NCBI GenBank assembly: GCA_030539135.1 | Contig: JAUNSQ010000006.1 | Coordinates: 1-8,932, forward strand | Direction: 5' to 3' | DNA length: 8,932 nt | Source: Synergistaceae bacterium | GTDB taxonomy: Bacteria > Synergistota > Synergistia > Synergistales > Synergistaceae | Shown here: positions 1 to 6,193 of the stretch, in pieces | Layout of the letters: each line of letters opens with the position of its first letter | Position numbering within the stretch: position 1 is the stretch's first letter | Program-made: the position numbers and the translations under genes | Notes under the pieces: model-generated | Databases searched by the model: none | Told to the model about the DNA's origin: nothing | The model's input: the letters and a program-made list of their open reading frames with translations, nothing else

Positions 1-17
1 TCGCTTAAGCTCTTTGG

Positions 18-47
18 AACCACGCGACTATCGCGTGGTTTTCTTTT
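18..47 (+). terminator. Rho-independent terminator of an off-window plus-strand gene
   Basis: A perfect 10-bp stem (18-27 with 31-40, AACCACGCGA paired with TCGCGTGGTT) has a 3-base CTA loop and runs into a T-rich tract TTCTTTT on the plus strand. This is the classic intrinsic terminator layout. The T tract lies only on the plus-strand side, so it most likely ends a transcript entering from the left of the window. Confidence 0.65.
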
Positions 48-55
48 GACAATAA

Positions 56-74
56 GCCGCCCGTGAAGGGCGGC
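56..74. other. GC-rich hairpin, role unknown
   Basis: A perfect 7-bp stem, GCCGCCC (56-62) with GGGCGGC (68-74), encloses a GTGAA loop. There is no T tract on the plus side; the minus side continues as TTATTGTC, a poor T tract. It could weakly terminate the minus-strand gene that stops at 129, be part of a structured RNA, or be a hairpin of a mobile-element or recombination end. It occurs once, so it is not a CRISPR repeat. Confidence 0.45.
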
Positions 75-128
75 GAGGAAACATAAATGATATTAGGAAA
101 GTACAGGCGTTAAGCGAACATTTCTTAA

Positions 129-968
129 TTATTTGTAACTAATCCAACCGTTTGAATCTTCTCCAATTTCTTTATGAGCCCACTCACTATTCAGAAAACC
201 CTCTATTGTCAAATTATTTATAAGTTTATAACAATGATTATTATTACTATTCAACTCACAAAAAGCAAGTACAATTTTTTTATTACCTTCAATAATTTTA
301 GCTTTGTCAAGTCTTATTTTGTCTTTTTCATTATTATTCCTATCATTCCATTGTACTAAAGTATATTCTTCTAATTTATCGATAGCTGTCTTTATATTTT
401 TTGCAATCGCTTCTCTTTTTGCTTTACTATTCTCCCCACTTGTAAAAACTTGAAACCACACTCCACAACGTTTTTCTTTATCATCATAATCATCCATAAT
501 AAGTTTAAAGAAATCCTTACTGTAATTCCCAAAATTTCTAGTTTTTGGTTCCTTAGTCGAGCCCTCGCTCTGTGTCTCTGCCGGGTTCTCGGCTTTTAGT
601 TCTATATCAAATAGTGGATTATGTTTTTGGTCATATAACGTCATATCGGTTCTTGCTCTCATATAGTGCCGTACGGATGACTTGGATGAGAAACTATAAC
701 TTTTGTTCGTTGGAGTTTCTATCGAATAGAAAAAAATCTTGCTTTTTTCTATATATCTGGCTAAACAAAAGCGAGCTTCTTGTTCGCTAACTCTCACCTC
801 TGTACCATTCTTTGGAAAAATCAACTGCATATGCTGATTATCAACATCATTAACATGCCCAAAATTCCAGACACCATTTTCTTTATTGTTTTGAGCTTTA
901 TACAAATCACAAAGCGTTTTTGCCGTATCTATCAACAAGCTCTCTAGCTTATTTTGATAATCTTCCAC
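129..968 (-). CDS. Hypothetical protein, PD-(D/E)XK nuclease-like, AT-rich accessory gene
   Basis: I do not recognise this family by name. From the GTG at 966-968 it encodes 279 residues, with no signal peptide or membrane segment. Residues 105-126 resemble a PD-(D/E)XK nuclease core: D108 in a TDMTLY strand, then E123-L-K125 in a hydrophobic strand (LFDIELKAE). A helix carrying E62/E64 lies upstream, and a helix and strand (DFFKLI, GVWFQVF) follow around 152-175. This fits restriction, repair or defence nucleases, but the fold is inferred from motif spacing alone. The start was chosen because GGAGGTG lies 6 bases upstream; the longer frame to 1025 would place that Shine-Dalgarno inside the gene and run into a promoter/terminator zone. 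Base use is unlike its neighbours: 301-360 is 16/60 G+C by hand count, against 38/60 for 1561-1620 in htrA. This suggests horizontal acquisition. It lies downstream of htrA on the same strand, beyond a terminator. Confidence 0.75.
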   Translation of the reverse strand: MEDYQNKLESLLIDTAKTLCDLYKAQNNKENGVWNFGHVNDVDNQHMQLIFPKNGTEVRVSEQEARFCLARYIEKSKIFFYSIETPTNKSYSFSSKSSVRHYMRARTDMTLYDQKHNPLFDIELKAENPAETQSEGSTKEPKTRNFGNYSKDFFKLIMDDYDDKEKRCGVWFQVFTSGENSKAKREAIAKNIKTAIDKLEEYTLVQWNDRNNNEKDKIRLDKAKIIEGNKKIVLAFCELNSNNNHCYKLINNLTIEGFLNSEWAHKEIGEDSNGWISYK

Positions 969-974
969 ACACAA

Positions 975-981
975 CACCTCC
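975..981 (-). promoter_or_regulatory. Ribosome binding site fixing the GTG start
   Basis: On the minus strand GGAGGTG is followed, 6 bases later, by GTG GAA GAT TAT. This near-perfect Shine-Dalgarno sets the start of the nuclease-like gene at 968 rather than at the upstream in-frame ATG at 1025. Confidence 0.75.
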
Positions 982-1008
982 AGTTTTAATAGGGGACATA
1001 TCGCCATC

Positions 1009-1014
1009 ATTATA
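1009..1014 (-). promoter_or_regulatory. Possible -10 element for the nuclease-like gene
   Basis: On the minus strand TATAAT (within TATATAAT, 1009-1016) lies about 40 bases upstream of the GTG start, giving a plausible short leader. I see no good -35: the expected position falls inside the htrA terminator stem. The gene may instead depend on an activator or on read-through. Confidence 0.25.
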
Positions 1015-1030
1015 TACCCGCGCACACGAA

Positions 1031-1056
1031 GAGAGCCGCGCTGTTGCGCGGCTCTC
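1031..1056 (-). terminator. Terminator downstream of htrA
   Basis: A perfect 11-bp GC-rich stem (1031-1041 with 1046-1056; arms GAGAGCCGCGC and GCGCGGCTCTC) has a 4-base loop. It sits 36 bases past the htrA stop and is followed on the minus strand by TTCGTGTG. The T tract is short, but placement and stem strength fit an intrinsic terminator separating htrA from the AT-rich gene. Confidence 0.7.
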
Positions 1057-1092
1057 CCGTGATGTGGTGTTTCCTGTTGGAGTGTCTCTTGT

Positions 1093-2607
1093 TTATTCCG
1101 CCGAGATGTATATGGTCTGGCCGCCGCGCGAGACGAGCATAGCTAGAGATCTGCCTTTCGAAGGCATGGTCCTGTTCCAATCGGAGACGGTGTTCATCGT
1201 GACCTTATTAACCTCTAGTATCACGTCGCCCTGACGGATGCCCAGCGCCTGTCCCTCGGAGCCGCGCTCTACATCGACTACGACGAGCCCTTTGCTCTCT
1301 TTGAGGCTGTAGCGTTTCATCATGTCGCTGCTGTTCTCGGCAACGGTTATCCCCATCTTCGTAGCCGTCTTAGGTTCAGCTGTCTCCTTAGGAGATGCTC
1401 CTTTGCTCTGCTTCACGGTCTTGCCGCCCTCTATCTCGCCGAGCACTACGTTTATGGTCGTCTTCTTGCCGTCGCGGAATATCTCGAACAACACTTTGTC
1501 CCCGGCAAGTTTGTTTCTGACGGAGAATACGACGTCCTGGCTGTTCTTTATCTTCTTGCCGTCGATGGCGGTTATCACGTCGCCGCGCTTGAGTCCGTAC
1601 TTATCGGCCGGCGAGCCCTTCTGCACGTCAGCGATGATGGAGCCCTCTTTGCTCGGTATCTTGTAGGATTCGACAAGCGACGCGGTAAGCGGCTGCACCG
1701 TTACGCCGAGCCAGCCGCGGCGGACTTCGCCATGCTTGATGAGGTCGTCCATTATCTGCTTAGCCATGTTGATAGGGACCGCGAAGCCGATGCCCTGAGC
1801 GTAGGGGACAATGGCTGTGTTGATGCCTATGACGTTGCCCTTGAGGTCAATGAGCGGACCGCCGCTGTTGCCGGGATTGATGGCCGCGTCGGTCTGCATG
1901 AAGCCCTGGAAGTTCACGTCAGCGGCCTGGAGCGTCCTGTTTTTCGCGGAAACGACGCCCGCCGTGACGGAGTTCTCAAATCCGAGTGGATTGCCGATAG
2001 CTACGACCCACTCGCCGACTTCCGTCTTGTCGGAATCACCAAGGTTTAGTATCGGAAGGTCCTTCGCCTTTATCTGTATGACCGCGAGGTCAAACGTCGG
2101 ATCCTGCCCAACCTTCTTCGCGTCAAACGTGCGCCCGTCGAGCAGCGTTACTTTTATCTTGTCCGCTCCCTCTACGACGTGGTTGTTCGTAAGGATGTAT
2201 CCCTCTTTGCTCACGATGAAGCCGGAACCCTTGCCGCGCCTCGGGACTATGCGCTCCTGAGTTCCGCCGCGCCGTCCGCCAAAGAACTCTTCGCCGAAGA
2301 ATTCTTCAAAGAACGGGTCGCCGCTGAACGGGTTTGACATCATGCGCTGCTTGACCATCGTCTCTGTGTCGATGTTGACGACCGCAGGAGAACTGCTTTT
2401 GACTATGCCGACTATCGGATTGCCCGTATAGGCGTCCTGAGCCGATGCGCTCTGCATCACGACAGGAGCAGTCTCTGTCTCATGCTTCGCCATAAACTGT
2501 CTGCCGGCTATGTATGAGCCAAAAGCTCCTCCGGCGAACAATATAGCCGCGCCGCCCACGGCCGCGCCAATCTTTTTTAGAGTGTTGAAAGTTTTTTCCC
2601 TGTCCAT
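1093..2607 (-). CDS. htrA: HtrA/DegP-type periplasmic serine protease with two PDZ domains
   Basis: Envelope quality-control protease of the trypsin-like S1C family, expected to degrade misfolded exported proteins. The 504-residue product has a short basic N-terminus and a hydrophobic segment at about 13-36 (signal peptide or anchor; an Ala-rich ASAQDA follows at 54-59). The protease domain spans about 62-290. The triad is visible: H143 in TNNHVV, D173 in FDLAVI and S248 in the GNSGGP motif. PDZ1 lies at about 297-390 (GWLGV start, GSPADKYGLKRGDVI core). A charged Lys/Glu/Thr-rich linker at 391-417 leads to PDZ2 at about 418-504 (GQALGIRQGDVI core). A Phe/Glu/Gly-rich loop at 94-115 (FFEEFFGEEFFGG) precedes the protease core, in the position of the regulatory LA loop. 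The ATG at 2607 has GGGGGTG 6 bases upstream; a 42-codon upstream extension has no such signal. The gene is divergent from the c-di-GMP gene. Confidence 0.95.
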   Translation of the reverse strand: MDREKTFNTLKKIGAAVGGAAILFAGGAFGSYIAGRQFMAKHETETAPVVMQSASAQDAYTGNPIVGIVKSSSPAVVNIDTETMVKQRMMSNPFSGDPFFEEFFGEEFFGGRRGGTQERIVPRRGKGSGFIVSKEGYILTNNHVVEGADKIKVTLLDGRTFDAKKVGQDPTFDLAVIQIKAKDLPILNLGDSDKTEVGEWVVAIGNPLGFENSVTAGVVSAKNRTLQAADVNFQGFMQTDAAINPGNSGGPLIDLKGNVIGINTAIVPYAQGIGFAVPINMAKQIMDDLIKHGEVRRGWLGVTVQPLTASLVESYKIPSKEGSIIADVQKGSPADKYGLKRGDVITAIDGKKIKNSQDVVFSVRNKLAGDKVLFEIFRDGKKTTINVVLGEIEGGKTVKQSKGASPKETAEPKTATKMGITVAENSSDMMKRYSLKESKGLVVVDVERGSEGQALGIRQGDVILEVNKVTMNTVSDWNRTMPSKGRSLAMLVSRGGQTIYISAE

Positions 2608-2613
2608 ACGCCG

Positions 2614-2620
2614 CACCCCC
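2614..2620 (-). promoter_or_regulatory. Ribosome binding site of htrA
   Basis: GGGGGTG on the minus strand lies 6 bases before the ATG at 2607 and decides the start in favour of the MDREKTF N-terminus. Confidence 0.65.
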
Positions 2621-2667
2621 ACGTATAAATGTTTGATATGGCGGAATAATTTCTCCGCGTTAGAACC

Positions 2668-2711
2668 GTTATATCTGACTATTCTATTCACTCTTGAACA
2701 TAATACATCAA
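2668..2711 (-). promoter_or_regulatory. Candidate htrA promoter region
   Basis: The minus strand holds TTGATG (2706-2711), a 19-base gap and TAGAAT (2681-2686), plus an alternative TATAAC (2668-2673). Neither pair has consensus spacing, so a transcription start cannot be fixed. A small dyad GCGGA-N8-TCCGC at 2641-2658 lies in the resulting leader and could be an operator or just a weak hairpin. Confidence 0.3.
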
Positions 2712-2726
2712 GAATATTACTTATGA

Positions 2727-2758
2727 TTGACACGGCGAAACTGCTGTCATGTTATAAT
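2727..2758 (+). promoter_or_regulatory. Promoter of the GGDEF/EAL gene (extended -10)
   Basis: Perfect consensus hexamers TTGACA (2727-2732) and TATAAT (2753-2758) are separated by 20 bases, longer than the usual 17. TG at 2750-2751 gives an extended -10 (TGTTATAAT), which can compensate for a poorly spaced -35. Transcription would start near 2765, leaving a leader of about 35 bases. Confidence 0.65.
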
Positions 2759-2799
2759 AGGCCGTGGTTTACAAAAATTCTGCGCCATAGAGGGATTAT

Positions 2800-5418
2800 A
2801 TGAATATTGGATATAAGACGCCATTCCATATAACCAGAACTTTTGTACTATTGCTGCTGCTCTTTGCGACAGTCCTCTGCGCGGGATGGCTGATAGTAAC
2901 GCATGTCCACGGCGTATTCCTCAGCCACGACGCCACGCAGAACCGCTCGGTCGTAACGCTGGCGGCGAACATAGTGGACGAACGCATTTCGTCGCGACTG
3001 CTCCGTCTACAGGCTCTGACATATATCCCCTCAAAAACTATCTCACAGAATATGGAATCTGTCCTTAATAAGCTGAGAGACGAGGCGGCGAGGATGGGCT
3101 ACTTCCGGATATCGGTCGTCTCGGTGGACGGGAACGCGACAGGGACTGACGGCAGCAAGTTCAATATTGCCGGGGACGAACAGTTCCAGAAGGTGAGCGG
3201 CGGCTTCATGCTCACGTCGGATATAATGCTCGACAGGGTCAAGGACCCAACAAAAGCATTCCGTGAAATAGTCGTGCTGGAGGCGCCATATTATTCCGGC
3301 GCCCAGATAAAGGGCACGATCGCAGCTACTATACAGCTTTCGGACGCGGGAATTCTGCTTGACAATATCAACATCCCCTACAGCGGGGCGTCGCTCTTCC
3401 TCGTGGATAAAAATTACAACGTCATCACACACTCAGGGTTATTCACGGACAACAGGATGTTTTTGGGAAGAAGCTGCAGCTTCTTCGACTTCATGTCAAA
3501 CGTGCTCACGGACCAAGAGGCAGAGAACATCCGCGCCGCGCTCGAGACTTCCGGGAGCGATATTTATTCATACACGTCCGAACAATATGAGCGCTATCTA
3601 TCATTCGCCCCTCTCCCCAGCACTGACGGCTGGAAGCTCATCGCCGTATCATCGGAGGACAGCATCCGGGCGACGCAGTCCTCTTTCATGTACAAGGCGA
3701 TGCTTCTGGTTATGGCCGTCATCCTTATCGCGATATTCATAATAGGATATCTTTACATTCTAAGCTGGAAATACCAGCGTATACGCTCGCTTTCGATGAG
3801 CACGATCGACAAGGCGGGGCTGTTTATAATAATGCTCTCGCAAAACGGCGATGTCTCCTCCTGTGACAAAACCTTCACGGATTACCTTGATATACCTGAG
3901 AGTAAGAACTTCAGCCTTCTCCGATTCATGTCCCCCGATCAGAATATATTCCCCGCCGCGTTCAGCGGCGAATATACCGCCAAGCTGCACTTAACGCTGC
4001 AGAACGGAGAAGAAAAGTATCTGATGGTACGTATCATAGGCGACAGCGAAGACGGATATTACTACACCCTCGCGCTGGACGTATCGGCCGACGAGGCGGC
4101 TCAGCGGAAGATATTTGACATGGCTTACATCGACCAGACGACAAGGCTGCCGAACAGGGCCAGCTTCATACAGAAGGTCGACGAGATATCGGCCATGCCG
4201 GCAAACGAAAGGTCGCTGCACGCGTACCTCTTCATAGATATCAACGACGCGCGCAAGATACTTGAGATATTCGCAGAGCAGACATATCTGAAGACGCTCC
4301 TCGAGGTCTCGCAGAGGCTGTCGGCGGTCGCCGCGCAGTATAACGCCCACATATACAGCCTTGACAACGACGACTATGTCATCTTAGTCGACGGCCTTAA
4401 AGATATCAGCGAGACGAGCAAGATATGCGGCGAGATAATCGGCTGTTTCTCCACGCCGTTCCAGAACGGGGGCAACTCCTTCATGGTAACAGGCCGTATC
4501 GGAGTCGTCCCGTGCTCCGACCTCACAGGCGACATGGGCATATCTTCTAGCGATATCTTCAAATTCGGGGAGATAGCCGTAAGACACGCGAAGGTATCGG
4601 ACAACGTATTCATACTCGACATGGAAACATATATGTCCACAGTGAAAGGGCTCGATATGGAGATGGACCTGCGCAATTCCATAGACAACAACGAGCTCTC
4701 CCTATACTATCAGCCGATATACAACGCGCTGGAGGACAGGATAAGCGGCGCGGAGGCACTTCTGAGGTGGAACAGCCCCAAGCACGGCAGCGTGCCGCCT
4801 AGCGTCTTTATCCCAATGGCTGAAAGGTGCGGCTTCATCAACAAACTCGGCGCGTATGTGACAGAGGAATCTATGAAGTTCGCGACAAATCCGGCGATAA
4901 CGTCCAAGCGCATCAAGATAAAATTCAACGTCTCCGCGGTCCAATTCCTGCAGGTAGACTTCGTTGAGAAGCTGTTCGAAGTGTTCCATAGGTATTCGCT
5001 GCCGCCGAGATCCGTCGGTATAGAGATCACAGAGTCCGCTTTCTCCAACAACAAAGACGAGTTCACTGAAAAGCTCAACCGTATCCGCGAGGAGGGCATA
5101 CTCGTTTCGATAGACGATTTCGGAACAGGATACTCGTCGCTGTCATACCTAAAGGACATGCCGGCCGACTACATGAAGATAGACAAGAGTTTCATAGATT
5201 TCATTGAGACATCGTCAAGGCAGAGGATAATATTCAACTCCATAGCGTCGCTTGGCAGGGCGCTGGGGCTGAAGATAGTCGTTGAAGGCGTGGAGACGCC
5301 GGAGCAGTTCGCCTTTGCTCTCGAGAGCAGCTGCGATTTGATACAGGGCTTCCTGATATCACGCCCCATCCCTGAGAAAGAATTCCTGAAGTTCATCGAC
5401 TCGTTCTCGATACGGTGA
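2800..5418 (+). CDS. Membrane c-di-GMP phosphodiesterase: periplasmic sensor region, degenerate GGDEF, EAL
   Basis: An 872-residue signalling protein predicted to hydrolyse cyclic di-GMP in response to a periplasmic cue. TM1 is at about 13-35. A periplasmic region at about 40-295 resembles a double-Cache (dCache) sensor (e.g. GASLFLVDKNYNVITHSG near 196-213). TM2 is at about 298-321. A PAS-like segment at about 335-430 leads into a GGDEF-like domain (DQTTRLPNRASF at 445-456). The signature is DNDDY (522-526) instead of GGDEF, so cyclase activity is unlikely. The EAL domain at about 620-868 keeps the expected catalytic set: E652 in AEALLRW, N710, E742, D772-D773 in DDFGTGYSS, K793, E829 and Q849. 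The active domain is therefore the EAL; the GGDEF may serve a regulatory or GTP-binding role, as known for some family members. The ATG start has GAGGG 5 bases upstream. The gene stands alone, divergent from htrA and convergent with jag. Confidence 0.95.
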   Translation: MNIGYKTPFHITRTFVLLLLLFATVLCAGWLIVTHVHGVFLSHDATQNRSVVTLAANIVDERISSRLLRLQALTYIPSKTISQNMESVLNKLRDEAARMGYFRISVVSVDGNATGTDGSKFNIAGDEQFQKVSGGFMLTSDIMLDRVKDPTKAFREIVVLEAPYYSGAQIKGTIAATIQLSDAGILLDNINIPYSGASLFLVDKNYNVITHSGLFTDNRMFLGRSCSFFDFMSNVLTDQEAENIRAALETSGSDIYSYTSEQYERYLSFAPLPSTDGWKLIAVSSEDSIRATQSSFMYKAMLLVMAVILIAIFIIGYLYILSWKYQRIRSLSMSTIDKAGLFIIMLSQNGDVSSCDKTFTDYLDIPESKNFSLLRFMSPDQNIFPAAFSGEYTAKLHLTLQNGEEKYLMVRIIGDSEDGYYYTLALDVSADEAAQRKIFDMAYIDQTTRLPNRASFIQKVDEISAMPANERSLHAYLFIDINDARKILEIFAEQTYLKTLLEVSQRLSAVAAQYNAHIYSLDNDDYVILVDGLKDISETSKICGEIIGCFSTPFQNGGNSFMVTGRIGVVPCSDLTGDMGISSSDIFKFGEIAVRHAKVSDNVFILDMETYMSTVKGLDMEMDLRNSIDNNELSLYYQPIYNALEDRISGAEALLRWNSPKHGSVPPSVFIPMAERCGFINKLGAYVTEESMKFATNPAITSKRIKIKFNVSAVQFLQVDFVEKLFEVFHRYSLPPRSVGIEITESAFSNNKDEFTEKLNRIREEGILVSIDDFGTGYSSLSYLKDMPADYMKIDKSFIDFIETSSRQRIIFNSIASLGRALGLKIVVEGVETPEQFAFALESSCDLIQGFLISRPIPEKEFLKFIDSFSIR

Positions 5419-5437
5419 GATATTTATATAAAGACAC

Positions 5438-5470
5438 AAGGAAGGCCCGCGCTAACGCGGGCCTTCCTTT
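5438..5470. terminator. Strong bidirectional terminator between converging genes
   Basis: A perfect 14-bp stem (5438-5451 with 5456-5469) has a CTAA loop. Its arms read AAGGAAGGCCCGCG and CGCGGGCCTTCCTT. It sits 19 bases past the EAL gene stop and 31 bases past the jag stop on the other strand. Flanking sequence is AT-rich on both sides, so it can serve both transcripts. Confidence 0.88.
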
Positions 5471-5501
5471 ATATATCTGAGTTACATTATTTGCCTGGCC
5501 C

Positions 5502-6191
5502 CTAGTACGAATGGCGGCGGCGTCTCTGCGGCGCGGGACGTGACGTCGCTCCGTCACGCGGGCAGACTATCACGCGTCTCGACGGTTCTTCGCCAATCGA
5601 CCGCGTCTCAACGTCTTTGCTGTCTCTGAGCGCCACATGGATTATGCGGCGTTCCCAACTCGACATAGGTTCAAGGCTCACGGGGCCGCCCTTGCGCACA
5701 GCCTCGCGCGCCACGGAGTCCGCGAGGCGTGAAAGCGCGCGTTCTCTCCTATCGCGGTAGCCGCCGCAGTCGAAGCGCACACGCCTTGTGGACATGTCCT
5801 CATGGCATACGAGGTTAGTGAGGTATTCCAATGCTTTAAGCGTCTCGCCGTATCTGCCGATAACTACCCCGACGTCTTCGCCTACGAGATTTATCATCCC
5901 ATCGTCGGTGAGCTCCGGCACAAGGTCCAAGTCCATCCTGTCCAGCATTTCGTTTACGAAATAACAGGATTTGATATAGGAGATGGGAGCAAACGGGCGT
6001 ATCTCAACTTTAAGGTTGCTTCCAAGTATCCCGAAAAGCTTCTTGTCCTCGGCGATGACATTGGCCTCTATGTCATCGGCCGTTATTCCCCACATCTCAG
6101 CACCCCTAGCGCGGGCCGCGCCGATGGAGGAACATTCAAGTATCACGGACTCGATTTCAGGAAGCGGAGGCTGTTCTTCTCTGTGTGTCAT
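5502..6191 (-). CDS. jag: Jag/KhpB (EloR) KH and R3H domain RNA-binding protein
   Basis: A 229-residue cytoplasmic RNA-binding protein of the Jag/KhpB family, usually encoded next to yidC. In Gram-positive relatives it pairs with KhpA and affects cell elongation; its role here is inferred. A Jag N-terminal domain covers about 14-65 (SIGAARARGAEMWGI...KKLFGILG). A KH domain at about 70-142 carries the RNA-binding loop IGRYG (111-115). An R3H domain at about 147-212 has R181-x3-H185 (RRIIH). The last 18 residues form an Arg/Pro-rich basic tail ending QRRRRHSY, which may add RNA or ribosome affinity. The start ATG follows the yidC stop by 2 bases; its ribosome binding site (GAGGAAGAGGA region) lies inside the acidic tail codons of yidC, so translation is probably coupled. 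Here jag ends the operon; the mnmE gene that often follows is absent. Confidence 0.93.
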   Translation of the reverse strand: MTHREEQPPLPEIESVILECSSIGAARARGAEMWGITADDIEANVIAEDKKLFGILGSNLKVEIRPFAPISYIKSCYFVNEMLDRMDLDLVPELTDDGMINLVGEDVGVVIGRYGETLKALEYLTNLVCHEDMSTRRVRFDCGGYRDRRERALSRLADSVAREAVRKGGPVSLEPMSSWERRIIHVALRDSKDVETRSIGEEPSRRVIVCPRDGATSRPAPQRRRRHSY

Positions 6192-6193
6192 CG

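Larger units (their letters stand above)
1..117. repeat. Long-range inverted repeat enclosing two hairpins
   Basis: TCGCTTAA at 1-8 is the exact reverse complement of TTAAGCGA at 110-117. Between them lie two separate strong hairpins (18-40 and 56-74). The whole could fold as a three-branched structure closed by the outer 8-bp pairing, or the outer repeats could be the ends of a small element. Read on the minus strand, the copy just past the stop of the neighbouring gene contains GCTTAAC, which fits the integron R'' consensus RYYYAAC. The far copy reads CTTAAGC, one base away from GTTRRRY. The segment starts at the window edge, so its true left limit is unknown. No protein reading is supported here. 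Confidence 0.35.

Noticed and set aside
56..74. CRISPR repeat
   Set aside because: Only one copy is present, with no spacing pattern and no cas genes.
56..110. Right end of an IS200/IS605-type element
   Set aside because: A hairpin near an end would fit, but no transposase or tnpB fragment is visible in the window, so it stays only a possibility.
1..120. RNase P RNA, tmRNA or tRNA gene end
   Set aside because: GGAAAGTACAGG loosely recalls RNase P RNA, but the conserved core blocks are missing, and there is no tRNA-like acceptor or CCA end.
969..1025. N-terminal extension of the nuclease-like protein
   Set aside because: It would place the GGAGGTG Shine-Dalgarno inside the coding region and cover the possible -10 element; the GTG at 968 is better placed.
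1732..2260. Plus-strand frames opposite htrA
   Set aside because: They are antisense shadows in GC-rich sequence; htrA is a complete conserved gene on the other strand.
2608..2733. N-terminal extension of HtrA
   Set aside because: No ribosome binding site was seen upstream, it covers the promoter region, and the ATG at 2607 with GGGGGTG gives a normal signal-anchor N-terminus.
4361..4378. Active diguanylate cyclase
   Set aside because: The GGDEF loop reads DNDDY, losing both glycines of the signature.
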